A stretch of 42,691 nucleotides of DNA from an uncultured Bacteroides sp. (GCA_945913015.1 CAMECH010000022.1:1-42691); one strand, 5' to 3'; shown: positions 6,452 to 14,521, counted from the first letter of the stretch. A program made the numbers and translations. Notes: generated from the sequence alone by a model not told the origin.

Positions 6452-8815
6452 TTACTTAAAAAATTTGCTGAGTCTGCTCAAATCCAGCTCACCGTTATTC
6501 CGGTTTCTGTTTTTGCCGTCGTTTTTGTTTCTGTTATTATTGTTTCCGTTCTTTCTGCCGGAATTATTGTTCTTTCCGTCAGAATTAGCACGGCGCCTTT
6601 CATTCCTTGCTGCGTCTGCCTTGGCAAATGCGGCTTTGGCAGCTTCCGGTCTTCCGGTAAATGCATCTGTATTCTCATCAAGTCTCATCGTCAGGGAAAT
6701 TCTTGCTTTCGCAACATCAACATCAAGCACCTTTACGTCAACGATATCACCTACGCTGACAGCATCAAGCGGATGCTCGATTCTTCTGTTGGAAATCTGT
6801 GAAATATGCACAAGTCCGTCCTGATGCACACCGATGTCAACAAATACGCCAAAATCAATTACATTACGGACTGTTCCCTTAAGAATCATGCCCGGCTGCA
6901 AATCCTTCATATCAAGCACATCCTTGCGAAGTATCGGCTTTGGCATTGACTCACGAGGGTCACGTCCCGGTTTTTCAAGTTCCTTTACAATATCTTCAAG
7001 AGTAATCTCACCGATTTCCAAATCTGTTGCCATTTTCTGCAGGTCACCGATCTTTTTGTGAAGTTCTGAAAGCTCACCTGAAGTAATGGAATTTAAATCA
7101 TATCCAAGCATCGTAAGAAGCTTTGCCGCAGCATCATAGCTTTCAGGATGCACGCTGGTTGAGTCAAGCGGATTATCACCACCCTGGATTCTCATGAAAC
7201 CTGCGCACTGTTCAAATGCCTTAGGTCCAAGCTTGGCAACTTTAAGAAGCTGTTTTCTGTTGGTAAAGCGTCCGTTCTTCTCCCTGTAATCAACAATATT
7301 TTTTGCAATTGTCTTTGAAATACCCGAAATATATTCAAGCAGTGAAGCTGAGGCAGTATTCAGGTCTACACCCACCTGGTTAACGCAGTCCTCAACAACG
7401 CCTGTAAGAGCTTCTCCAAGTTTCTTCTGGTTCATATCATGCTGATACTGTCCGACACCGATTGATTTCGGATCAATCTTCACAAGTTCAGCAAGCGGGT
7501 CCTGAAGGCGTCTTGCAATAGACACGGCACTTCTCTGCGCAACATCAAAATCAGGGAACTCCTCTGTTGCAAGCTTACTTGCAGAATATACGGAAGCGCC
7601 TGCTTCATTGGTAATTACATACTCAACATTTGTATCAAGTTCCTTGATAAGTTCAACAATAATCTGTTCAGACTCACGGGATGCAGTTCCGTTTCCAACC
7701 GAAATTACCGAAACATTATATTTCTTAATAAGCTTTTTCAGCTCTGCCTTTGATTCTTCGACCTTGTTATGCGGTTCTGTAGGATAAATAACCTTTGTAT
7801 CAAGTACCTTTCCCGTAGGGTCAACAACCGCAAGCTTGCATCCTGTACGAAATGCCGGATCCCAGCCAAGTACTACTTTACCGGCAATAGGCGGCTGCAT
7901 AAGAAGCTGGTGCAGATTTTTCCCGAATACTTTAATTGCTCCCTCCTGCGCATTGTCAGTAAGGAAATTTCTTATTTCTCTCTCAATTGCAGGCGCAATC
8001 AGTCTGTCATAGCTGTCCTCAATTGCTGCCTTTATCACAGGTGTCGTGAATTCATTTTCAGAAGTAAGAGTCTTCTTTTCAAGATAGCGAAGAATCCTGT
8101 CCTCAGGTGCCGAAATCTTAACAGTAAGAAATTTCTCCTCCTCACCGCGGTTTACAGCAAGCACTCTGTGGCCTGCCACCTTCTTAAGCGGCTCAGAAAA
8201 TTCATAATACATCTCATAAACCGACTCAGCTTTCTCATCCTTGGCAGCAGTAACAAGCTGTCCCTCGTCCATTGTTATATCACGTATGTAGGTTCTGTAT
8301 TCGGCAACATCCGAAATTCGCTCGGCAATAATATCCTGTGCACCCTCAATTGCCTCTTTTGCACTCTTTACCGTGTCATCATTAACATACTTTAAAGCTT
8401 CGTTTTCAACAGACTCTTTTGATTCCTGAAGCATAATGAAATCTGCAAGCGGCTCAAGTCCCTTTTCCTTGGCAATAGTTGCCCTTGTTCTCTTCTTCTG
8501 CTTATACGGTCTGTAAAGGTCTTCCACCAGCACCATAGTCTGCGCAGAAAGAATCTGCTCCTTAAGCTCATCCGTGAGTTTCCCCTGCTCTTCAATCGAA
8601 GCCAGTACAGCCTCTTTTCTATCCTCTAAGTTACGAAGATACTTAAGTCTTTCGTCAAGGTTGCGGAGCACTTCATCATTCATGCTTCCTGTTACCTCTT
8701 TGCGGTATCTTGCAATAAAAGGAATTGTGCATCCCTCATCGATAAGACCCACAGCCGCCTCTACCTGACTTGTCTTTACATTAAGTTCCTCTGCTAACTT
8801 TTTAATAATATCCAT
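6452..8815 (-). CDS. tex: Tex-family S1 RNA-binding transcription accessory protein
   Basis: Tex proteins bind nucleic acids and associate with the transcription machinery. The 787-residue product shows the full architecture: an N-terminal helical region with DEGCTIPFIARYRKEVTG near residue 26, a YqgF/RNase H-like domain beginning GWDPAFRTGCKLAVVD near residue 318, helix-hairpin-helix repeats around residues 490-560, and an S1 domain (LKGTVRNVIDFGVFVDIG, near residues 640-710). The tail after the S1 domain is unusually rich in Asn, Arg, Lys and Gly (last 50 residues), a disordered basic extension that may add RNA contacts. It has its own promoter (TTGCAA-17-TATAAT, 8861-8889) and heads the minus-strand run down to ispD. 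Confidence 0.93.
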   Translation of the reverse strand: MDIIKKLAEELNVKTSQVEAAVGLIDEGCTIPFIARYRKEVTGSMNDEVLRNLDERLKYLRNLEDRKEAVLASIEEQGKLTDELKEQILSAQTMVLVEDLYRPYKQKKRTRATIAKEKGLEPLADFIMLQESKESVENEALKYVNDDTVKSAKEAIEGAQDIIAERISDVAEYRTYIRDITMDEGQLVTAAKDEKAESVYEMYYEFSEPLKKVAGHRVLAVNRGEEEKFLTVKISAPEDRILRYLEKKTLTSENEFTTPVIKAAIEDSYDRLIAPAIEREIRNFLTDNAQEGAIKVFGKNLHQLLMQPPIAGKVVLGWDPAFRTGCKLAVVDPTGKVLDTKVIYPTEPHNKVEESKAELKKLIKKYNVSVISVGNGTASRESEQIIVELIKELDTNVEYVITNEAGASVYSASKLATEEFPDFDVAQRSAVSIARRLQDPLAELVKIDPKSIGVGQYQHDMNQKKLGEALTGVVEDCVNQVGVDLNTASASLLEYISGISKTIAKNIVDYREKNGRFTNRKQLLKVAKLGPKAFEQCAGFMRIQGGDNPLDSTSVHPESYDAAAKLLTMLGYDLNSITSGELSELHKKIGDLQKMATDLEIGEITLEDIVKELEKPGRDPRESMPKPILRKDVLDMKDLQPGMILKGTVRNVIDFGVFVDIGVHQDGLVHISQISNRRIEHPLDAVSVGDIVDVKVLDVDVAKARISLTMRLDENTDAFTGRPEAAKAAFAKADAARNERRRANSDGKNNNSGRKNGNNNNRNKNDGKNRNRNNGELDLSRLSKFFK

Positions 8816-8860
8816 TTCACTTAACCTTTACCCTATTCTTAAAATTGCAATACATAATAG

Positions 8861-8889
8861 ATTATATCAAAAACGCACTACATTTGCAA
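8861..8889 (-). promoter_or_regulatory. Promoter of tex and the downstream tsa genes
   Basis: The minus strand shows TTGCAA (8884-8889), a 17-bp spacer and a perfect TATAAT (8861-8866). The tex start codon lies about 45 bp downstream. It overlaps nothing else and is back-to-back with the plus-strand promoter at 8895-8923. Confidence 0.75.
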
Positions 8890-8894
8890 CGGCA

Positions 8895-8923
8895 TTGAAA
8901 GCATTGACTTATTGTGATAGAAT
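8895..8923 (+). promoter_or_regulatory. Promoter of the palindromic leader and DUF4190 gene
   Basis: The plus strand shows TTGAAA (8895-8900), 17 bp, then TAGAAT (8918-8923) with an extended -10 TGA just before it. The predicted start is near 8930, exactly where the large palindrome begins, so the leader RNA would be almost entirely self-complementary. Confidence 0.65.
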
Positions 8924-8931
8924 ACCTGTTA

Positions 8932-9177
8932 AGTATTATTCTAAATAATAGGCGATTGCGATACTCTTCTTTAAGCACATGCGGTTGTACAATATAAGAA
9001 ACCCAACGCAGCACACGCTTGCGCTGCTTGCACCTCGTAGCGGTGCATAACATGCTAAAAGACAGCATCTAAGCACCGACGGGTGCAAAGCATACTGCTT
9101 ATGGATTTCTTATATTGTACAATTCACACCGTTAAGAGAAGAGTTTCGCAATCGCATAATTTCAGATAATAGTATTG
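8932..9177 (+). ncRNA. Giant imperfect palindromic 5' UTR of the DUF4190 gene, possible structured RNA
   Basis: Segment 8952-8970 is complementary to 9137-9155 at 18 of 19 positions and 8985-9004 to 9103-9122 at 19 of 20. The two stems are separated by a symmetric 14-nt internal loop on each side. A weaker A/T-rich complementarity continues outward to about 8932 and 9177. The apical 98 nt carry four small hairpins: 9008-9027 (GCAGC/GCTGC), 9030-9046 (GCACC/GGTGC), 9052-9068 (ATGCT/AGCAT) and 9073-9086 (GCACC/GGTGC). The structure spans from the predicted start site to the GGGGG ribosome binding site. It could be a cis-acting RNA element, a decayed mobile element, or a DNA cruciform. The overlapping minus-strand ORF at 8862-9068 is not credible. 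Confidence 0.55.
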
Positions 9178-9190
9178 GGGGATAATTGTA

Positions 9191-9694
9191 ATGGATAACT
9201 ATAATTATGATGAAAATGATGACACTATAAAGCAACAGATGTCAGAGAATCAGGGCAACGTTGAAGATTCCGGCCAACCGGAAACAGGCGGGATGCAATA
9301 CCGGCAGATGCCGCAGCAGCCATATCAGGCTCCGTATCAGCAGATGCCACAGCAGCAATACCAGCCTCCGTACCGGCAGATGCCGCCCAAGCAGAAAAAT
9401 TCTTTTGCAACAGCATCTCTTGTGTTTGGCATACTTGCTGTTCTCGGCACTTCAACGATATGGTTTGGCATTATTTTTTCTGTAGCTGCAATTGTATGCT
9501 CGATAATTTCAAAAATCAACACCGGAAAATTTGACGGAAAAGCACTTGCCGGACTTGCACTCGGAATCGTATTTTTAATTTTTACTCTTATGCTTTTCTT
9601 TATGGTTCTCACTATTCTGCAAAATCCCGAACTTCTGGAGCAGCTTCAGGAGATGATGCAGGAATATGAGCAGCTCTATAATAATTATATGTAA
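9191..9694 (+). CDS. DUF4190-type two-helix membrane protein with Gln/Pro/Tyr-rich N-terminus
   Basis: The 167-residue product has an acidic start (1-33). Then comes a repetitive Gln-Pro-Tyr-Met region (about 35-69) with three imperfect copies of a unit like YRQMPQQPYQAP. Two membrane helices follow (about 74-108 and 118-145) with the FATASLVFGILAVLG and DGKALAGLALGIV motifs of the DUF4190 family, and a short acidic C-terminal tail ends the protein. The repetitive cytoplasmic region could be an interaction or condensation tail. The start is fixed by GGGGG nine bases before the ATG. It is a single-gene unit: its own promoter and long palindromic leader are upstream and a bidirectional terminator follows. 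Function is unknown. Confidence 0.8.
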   Translation: MDNYNYDENDDTIKQQMSENQGNVEDSGQPETGGMQYRQMPQQPYQAPYQQMPQQQYQPPYRQMPPKQKNSFATASLVFGILAVLGTSTIWFGIIFSVAAIVCSIISKINTGKFDGKALAGLALGIVFLIFTLMLFFMVLTILQNPELLEQLQEMMQEYEQLYNNYM

Positions 9695-9695
9695 G

Positions 9696-9732
9696 AAAAA
9701 GCTTTGCACCTGACAGGGGCGCAAAGCTTTTT
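9696..9732. terminator. Bidirectional intrinsic terminator
   Basis: AAAAAGCTTTGC (9696-9707) pairs perfectly with GCAAAGCTTTTT (9721-9732) around a 13-nt loop. It gives a T-tract on either strand and sits between the convergent DUF4190 and lysC genes. Confidence 0.85.
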
Positions 9733-9748
9733 ATTGTTTATTTGCAGT

Positions 9749-11062
9749 TTATTTGGTTATGAAAAGCTTATAGATTGCTTTGATTGCATCCTCGAAATAT
9801 CTGTTGCGCACACCGATGATAATATTAAGCTCACTTGAACCCTGGTCAATCATCTTAATATTAATCTTCTGTGCTGCAAGCGCACCGAGAATATTTCCTG
9901 CGATACCGGAGTTATTGCGCATTCCGCGTCCAACAACCGCTATGAGTGCGATATCAGCTTCAAGTTCAATCGAATCAGGCTGTACTGCACGATGAAGCTC
10001 TGCAAGTACCTTCTGCTCCTTCTCAATAAACTCATCCTTGTGCACAACGATTGTCATTGTGTCTATTCCTGACGGCATATGCTCAAATGATATTCCGTTT
10101 TCCTCAAATACCTGAAGCACCTTGCGTCCGAAACCGATTTCCGAGTTCATCATATCCTTTTCAATATTAATCGCAACAAAGTCTTTCTTTCCTGCAATAC
10201 CTGTGATAATGTGCTCAGGATTATGGCATGTACTCTCAACAATCATTGTACCAACATCCTCAGGTGCATTTGTATTGCGGATATTAATAGGAATTCCCTC
10301 TTTTCGTACAGGGAAAATTGCATCCTCATGAAGCACTGATGCTCCCATATATGAAAGCTCACGAAGCTCCTTATATGTGATTGTTGTGATTCCCTTAGGA
10401 TTTTCAACAATGCGTGGGTCTGCCATAAGAAATCCTGAAACATCCGTCCAGTTCTCATAAACATTTGCTCTTGCTGCCTTTGCAACAATTGAACCAGTCA
10501 CATCGGAGCCGCCTCTTGAAAATGTTTTGATGCTTGTGTTAGGCATTGCACCATAGAAGCCCGGAATTACCGCACGCTGTATCTTTGAAAGTTTTGCAGA
10601 AAGAACCTTCTGTGTCTTCTCTGCATCAAACTGTCCGTTCTTATCAAAGAAAATTACTGTTGCAGAATCAATAAATTCGTATCCGAGATATGCCGCCATG
10701 ATAATTCCGTTAAGGTATTCACCGCGTGATGCAGCATAGTCTTTACCTGCTTTTGCAGTAAAATTTTTCTTGATTGTAACAAATTCGCTCTCAAGAGAAA
10801 GCTTCAGCTTAAGACCACGGATAATCTCCATGTATCTTTCCTTTATTTCCTTCAGCTCCTTGTCAAATGCTTTGCCCTCTTCTGCGAGTGCATAGCATTT
10901 GTAAAGCATATCCGTAACCTTTGTATCATCCTTAAAGCGCTTTCCCGGTGCAGAAGGAACTACATATCTTCTGTCTTCATCAGCCCTGATAATGTCGCCA
11001 ACCTTCTTAAACTGTTCTGCGCTTGCAAGCGAGCTTCCGCCAAATTTAACTACCTTTATCAT
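9749..11062 (-). CDS. lysC: Aspartate kinase
   Basis: Aspartate kinase phosphorylates aspartate to aspartyl-phosphate, opening the route to lysine, threonine and methionine. The 437-residue monofunctional product starts MIKVVKFGGSS with the nucleotide-binding KFGGSS at residues 6-11. It has SAPGKR near residue 37, SRGGSDVTG near residue 180, and two C-terminal ACT domains (from about residue 290). The second contains AVVGRGMRNNSGIAGNILGAL, the usual regulatory amino-acid site. The ATG at 11062 has GGAG six bases upstream. It is the last gene of the ACT-hom-kinase-lysC operon, 30 bp after the kinase gene, and ends at a bidirectional terminator. Control by threonine or lysine binding to the ACT domains is likely from the family. 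Confidence 0.93.
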   Translation of the reverse strand: MIKVVKFGGSSLASAEQFKKVGDIIRADEDRRYVVPSAPGKRFKDDTKVTDMLYKCYALAEEGKAFDKELKEIKERYMEIIRGLKLKLSLESEFVTIKKNFTAKAGKDYAASRGEYLNGIIMAAYLGYEFIDSATVIFFDKNGQFDAEKTQKVLSAKLSKIQRAVIPGFYGAMPNTSIKTFSRGGSDVTGSIVAKAARANVYENWTDVSGFLMADPRIVENPKGITTITYKELRELSYMGASVLHEDAIFPVRKEGIPINIRNTNAPEDVGTMIVESTCHNPEHIITGIAGKKDFVAINIEKDMMNSEIGFGRKVLQVFEENGISFEHMPSGIDTMTIVVHKDEFIEKEQKVLAELHRAVQPDSIELEADIALIAVVGRGMRNNSGIAGNILGALAAQKINIKMIDQGSSELNIIIGVRNRYFEDAIKAIYKLFITK

Positions 11063-11092
11063 TTCATTCTCCATTCCGCAATATATTTATTC

Positions 11093-12295
11093 TTACTTTG
11101 CAAAAAGATGGTCTATAATCGTATGCCCCTCAGCAATGTAATTACCGCTTGCGCCGGCATCCTTTTCATTATAGTTCCATGTGTTGTTCTTTTTATCCGT
11201 GCTGTCATAAAGCATATATGGCACAGGGTCACCCGTATGTGTACGAAGCACAATAGGTGTCGGATGGTCAGGAAGCACAAGCATTCTGAAATCAACTCCT
11301 GCTTTCTCGAGTTCTTCGACAACGTTTTTAATAATTCTCTTATCGAGATTTTCAATTGCCTTTACCTTGCGCTCAACACTTCCCTGATGCCCCATTTCAT
11401 CCGGAGCCTCAAGATGTATGTATGCAAAATCGCATCCACCGTTAAGCAGTGCGTCAACTGCTGCCTTTGCCTTGCCTTCATAATTAGTCTCAAGTCCGCC
11501 GTTAGCGCCCTCAACCTCAATCACCTTCATCTGTGCACCTACTGCAATACCCTTAAGAAGGTCAACCGCAGAAATCATTGCGCCCTTGTGTCCTGTTTTC
11601 TCTTCAAATGAAGAAAGCATCGGCCTTGTGCCCGCGCCCCAGAACCATATTGAATTCGCAGGATTTAATCCCTCTTTAATTCTCTGCCGGTTAATCGGAT
11701 GGTCTGCCAGTATATCATAGCTTCTCTTCATCATTTCGCGAAGCACATCATCTTTCGGAAGATACTGGCCGATTGTCTGTCCAAGCACATCATGAGGCGG
11801 TGTAAGCTCAACAACCTCTCCCTTGTCCCATATTGTAAGATGTCTGTAACTGGTTCCCACATAGAACTTGTAAACATCCGTTTCAAGCTCCTTGCGAACT
11901 GCATCAAGAAGGATTGCAGCATCCTCTGTGCTTATCTCACTTGAACTGTGGTCAATAATTGTCTTCTGCTCATACGGAAGGTCATCCGTTGAAACCGTAA
12001 CAATATTGCAGCGCAGAGCAATGTCAGTTGTTTTCATGTCAACGCCGATACTAAGCGCTTCAAGCGGAGAACGTCCGCTATAATATTTTTTCGGATCATA
12101 TCCGAGAACTGAAAGATTTGCAGTATCACTTCCCGGCTTCATTCCGTCAGGAATAGTATGTACCATGCCTATCTCTGACATTTTGGAATATGCATCCATC
12201 GTAGGTGTATCAGCATATTCAAGCGGTGTTTTTCCGCCAAGTTCCTCAATCGGACGGTCTGCCATTCCGTCTCCCAAAACAACTAAATATTTCAT
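11093..12295 (-). CDS. iPGM-superfamily protein, putative homoserine kinase
   Basis: The 400-residue product belongs to the archaeal-type cofactor-independent phosphoglycerate mutase (alkaline phosphatase) superfamily. GDGMAD lies at residues 8-13, the catalytic serine is S62 in DTANLSVLGY, and the metal ligands are in EAPDEMGHQGS near residue 280 and in LPDHPTPI...RTHTGDPVPY near residues 345-365. A subgroup of this family has been proposed to act as homoserine kinase because it sits in threonine operons. Here it lies directly between hom and lysC with gaps of about 23 and 30 bp, and no thrB of the GHMP type is seen, so the homoserine kinase role is the better guess. Phosphoglycerate mutase remains possible. 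GGAG is six bases before the ATG. Confidence 0.8.
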   Translation of the reverse strand: MKYLVVLGDGMADRPIEELGGKTPLEYADTPTMDAYSKMSEIGMVHTIPDGMKPGSDTANLSVLGYDPKKYYSGRSPLEALSIGVDMKTTDIALRCNIVTVSTDDLPYEQKTIIDHSSSEISTEDAAILLDAVRKELETDVYKFYVGTSYRHLTIWDKGEVVELTPPHDVLGQTIGQYLPKDDVLREMMKRSYDILADHPINRQRIKEGLNPANSIWFWGAGTRPMLSSFEEKTGHKGAMISAVDLLKGIAVGAQMKVIEVEGANGGLETNYEGKAKAAVDALLNGGCDFAYIHLEAPDEMGHQGSVERKVKAIENLDKRIIKNVVEELEKAGVDFRMLVLPDHPTPIVLRTHTGDPVPYMLYDSTDKKNNTWNYNEKDAGASGNYIAEGHTIIDHLFAK

Positions 12296-12318
12296 AGCTT
12301 ACTCCATTTCCGTAAAAA

Positions 12319-13536
12319 TTATTCTTCCATACGGATTCTGTTAAGAATTCCGTCTACCTTTTCAGAAGCCTCTTTAAATGCTTTCTCACTCATTTTAGCC
12401 GTAACAAAGCCAAATTCATCATCAAGTCCGTCAACCATAACCACATCAACATCGCCGAATGCGTTCTTAACCTCATTGAGCTTATCATTGACAGTGCCTG
12501 CAACACGCACAAAGAACTTTCTCTCAAAATCAGAAATGTCTCCGAGCTCAAGTTTTGTCGAACTCCATACTGTCATGACATTCTTGCCCATATGCTTTGC
12601 GCAGTCAACAATATCAGACACTACAGCGCTTGCCGTAGGAAGCTTTCCTGCTCCTGCGCCAAAGAACATTACGTCCCCAAGTACATTTCCGTTGATATAA
12701 ATTCCGTTAAGCACACCGTTTACACTGTAAAGAGGATGTGACTCATTAATCATAAACGGTGCTGTCATTGCATAAACCTCATCTCCAACTTTGCGGCTTG
12801 TAGCAAGAAGCTTAATTGCATAACCCATTTTATCTGCATACTTGAAATCTTTATCTGTAATCTTTGTGATTCCCTCTGTATAAATGTCTTCAAAATCAAC
12901 CTGTGAGCCAAATGCAAGTGAAGTAAGAATTGCGATTTTACGGCATGCATCATAACCTTCTATGTCAGCCTCCGGGTTGCGCTCCGCATATCCCTTCTCC
13001 TGCGCATCCTTTAAAACCTCATCAAATCCGACGCCCTCTCTTGACATTTTGGTAAGCATATAATTTGTGGTGCCGTTAAGGATACCTGTAATCTGAGTAA
13101 TCTCATCAGCCGTAAGTGACTGGTTGAGCGGGCGGATAATCGGAATACCTCCGCCTACACTTGCCTCAAACATAAAATTCAGATTGCTCTGCTTTGCAAT
13201 CTCAAGAAGCTCTGCGCCATGCTTTGCAACAAGTGCCTTATTGGATGTACATACGCTCTTTCCCTTTTCAAGTGCTGCCTTTACAAATGTATAAGCAGGC
13301 TCAATGCCGCCCATAACCTCGACAACCACATTTATTTCAGGATCATCAAGAATAATATTAATATCATGTACTATCTTATCCTGAATAGGATCGCCCGGAA
13401 AATCTTTCAAATCAAGCACATACTTAATCTCAATCTCCTGTCCGGCTCTCTTGTTAATTGCTGCGCCGTTTGTGTTGATAACCTCAACAACTCCTGAACC
13501 TACTGTACCATAACCTAAAACTGCTACCTTAACCAT
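12319..13536 (-). CDS. hom: Homoserine dehydrogenase
   Basis: Homoserine dehydrogenase reduces aspartate semialdehyde to homoserine with NAD(P)H. The 405-residue product has the Rossmann GYGTVGSG at residues 8-15, EVMGGIEPA near residue 82, the substrate-site stretch GGGIPIIRPLNQS near residue 137 and NGTTNYMLTKM near residue 160. A C-terminal ACT domain (about 330-400) indicates feedback control by an amino acid, usually threonine. I chose the ATG at 13536 because the conserved fold starts there; an ATG seven codons earlier has no ribosome binding site. The AAAGG before the chosen start is 13 bases away, so the exact start is uncertain. It is preceded by the ACT/HTH gene and followed by the kinase-like gene. 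Confidence 0.92.
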   Translation of the reverse strand: MVKVAVLGYGTVGSGVVEVINTNGAAINKRAGQEIEIKYVLDLKDFPGDPIQDKIVHDINIILDDPEINVVVEVMGGIEPAYTFVKAALEKGKSVCTSNKALVAKHGAELLEIAKQSNLNFMFEASVGGGIPIIRPLNQSLTADEITQITGILNGTTNYMLTKMSREGVGFDEVLKDAQEKGYAERNPEADIEGYDACRKIAILTSLAFGSQVDFEDIYTEGITKITDKDFKYADKMGYAIKLLATSRKVGDEVYAMTAPFMINESHPLYSVNGVLNGIYINGNVLGDVMFFGAGAGKLPTASAVVSDIVDCAKHMGKNVMTVWSSTKLELGDISDFERKFFVRVAGTVNDKLNEVKNAFGDVDVVMVDGLDDEFGFVTAKMSEKAFKEASEKVDGILNRIRMEE

Positions 13537-13566
13537 ACTGTTACCAAAACCTTTCATTATTTAAAA

Positions 13567-14007
13567 TCATTCGCGTGAAAGAATCTTCAGATATCTCACG
13601 CCATCCATCTGCTCAATATCCTCTATCATTTTTGAGGAATCTCCGGTAGTCGGCAGAATATCTACGCTCAATGTAAGCGATGCCACTCCGTTAACCGGAA
13701 TTGTCTGGTGGATTGTAAGGATATTCGCCTTATACTCTGCGACCTTGCCAAGCACTCTTGAAAGCAGTCCCGGTGTATCCTCCATCGACAGGACAAATGT
13801 TATTGTCTTTCCTCTTACATTATCACGAAATGGAAAAATGTCTTCCTTATACTTATAAAACGAGCTTCTGCTTATCCCAACCTGTTCGGTCGCCTCAGCA
13901 ATTGACATATTCTTATTTTCCAACAGGCGGTTTACCCTGGCCACCTTTAACAGCACCTCAGGCAATGCCTTCTGCTTTACAACATAATACTTAATATCTT
14001 CCGACAT
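13567..14007 (-). CDS. ACT domain protein with N-terminal HTH-like segment (UPF0735/PheB type)
   Basis: The 146-residue product has an N-terminal helix-turn-helix-like segment (about residues 30-55: SIAEATEQVGISRSSFYKYK). It is followed by an ACT domain (about 68-146: FVLSMEDTPGLLSRVLGKVAE). This layout is that of the UPF0735 or PheB family, which sits next to hom in many Firmicutes. Such proteins are thought to sense an amino acid and possibly regulate transcription; the activity is not established. It has an excellent GGAGG ribosome binding site and a promoter at 14061-14089, and is the first gene of the hom-kinase-lysC operon. Confidence 0.85.
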   Translation of the reverse strand: MSEDIKYYVVKQKALPEVLLKVARVNRLLENKNMSIAEATEQVGISRSSFYKYKEDIFPFRDNVRGKTITFVLSMEDTPGLLSRVLGKVAEYKANILTIHQTIPVNGVASLTLSVDILPTTGDSSKMIEDIEQMDGVRYLKILSRE

Positions 14008-14060
14008 TCCGCCCTCCTTTAGTGTATGCAGCAGAAATACATTTGTCTACCCGAGAAAGA

Positions 14061-14089
14061 ATAATAACACATATTCTATATAAATGCAA
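14061..14089 (-). promoter_or_regulatory. Promoter of the ACT-hom-kinase-lysC operon
   Basis: The minus strand reads TTGCAT (14084-14089), 17 bp, TATTAT (14061-14066). The predicted start lies about 45 bp before the GGAGG site of the ACT gene. No long leader, T-box or other attenuator is visible between it and the ATG. Confidence 0.65.
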
Positions 14090-14132
14090 CAGCCATTTAA
14101 CTAATATTTATATCTGATTTTACTTTCCCGCC

Positions 14133-14161
14133 TTGACACCTGCCGCATTTTTAAATATAAT
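14133..14161 (+). promoter_or_regulatory. Consensus promoter of the thiW-thiM operon
   Basis: A perfect TTGACA (14133-14138), exactly 17 bp, and a perfect TATAAT (14156-14161) form the best promoter in the window. The predicted start near 14168 begins a leader of about 350 nt before thiW, so expression is probably decided after initiation. Confidence 0.85.
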
Positions 14162-14167
14162 AGTGAG

Positions 14168-14447
14168 CGGTATCAGAAAGTTCTTATGCTGTTTTAATCC
14201 GATACCTCACAGTGAGGGGGAGCGCCCTGACTGCGAAACGGACGTTTAAGTCCACTTGCGATGGGAGTCTGTGTTTCAGATTGAGAGGAAGCTTTTAAGC
14301 TTCGACCGGCTTTTGTAAGAAATCCTATACTATCTTGCAAGGGATTTTCCATCGTAAGCCGTTTCTTATAATGAATAATTCATATACTGAATAGTTCATA
14401 TATTGAATAATACGTTGCGATGGATGTGCCCGGCGGCACATTTTTTT
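14168..14447 (+). promoter_or_regulatory. Structured attenuator leader before thiW, possible riboswitch of unassigned class
   Basis: The leader opens with the hairpin GGTATC (14169-14174)/GATACC (14201-14206). A GGGGGAGC run follows, then a GACT/AGTC stem enclosing GGAC/GTCC, TCTG/CAGA, a strong stem GAAGCTT/AAGCTTC (14288-14303) with TTGAGAGG before and CGACC after, and GGCTT/AAGCC. CCATCGTAAG (14349-14358) can pair with CTTGCGATGG (14255-14264) or with TTGCGATGG (14415-14423), which abuts the terminator. These are alternatives, the hallmark of a switch. The stretch GGGGGAGC...TGAGAGG...CGACC resembles the 5' half of a TPP (THI-box) riboswitch, but the conserved 3' half with CTGAT and the CTGG/CCAG stem is missing, so the class is unassigned. 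Confidence 0.6.
14424..14447 (+). terminator. Intrinsic terminator upstream of thiW
   Basis: Stem ATGTGCC (14424-14430)/GGCACAT (14435-14441) with loop CGGC runs into seven T's (14441-14447). It lies inside the leader about 75 bp before the thiW start, so it would act as an attenuator. Confidence 0.88.
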
Positions 14448-14521
14448 GTGTCCCGGCATGTGCTGTGTAAGCACCGCGACACAGCATATTCATATTACCG
14501 CGGTGCAGAAAGCAGGAAATT

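Noticed and set aside
6144-6824. 226-aa plus-strand ORF
   Set aside because: Antisense to tex and the YcxB-like gene; the Ser/Phe/Leu-rich composition is a shadow of the basic Asn-rich Tex tail.
8862-9068. 68-aa minus-strand ORF in the palindromic leader
   Set aside because: It runs through the palindrome and the tex promoter, has no ribosome binding site and a basic, random-looking composition.
8945-9172. Miniature transposable element with ATAATAG target duplication
   Set aside because: ATAATAG is present on both sides (8945-8951 and 9166-9172), but the right copy is 10 bp away from the inverted-repeat end, and the structure fits exactly between promoter and ribosome binding site. Not excluded, but less likely.
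14221-14260. glmS ribozyme-like AGCGCC run
   Set aside because: Only six bases match and the downstream gene is thiW; the ribozyme core is not present.
14168-14447. Canonical TPP riboswitch before thiW
   Set aside because: The 5' half is TPP-like (GGGGGAGC, TGAGAGG, CGACC), but there is no CTGAT-CTGG...CCAGCG core in the following 150 bases. I keep it as an unassigned switch.
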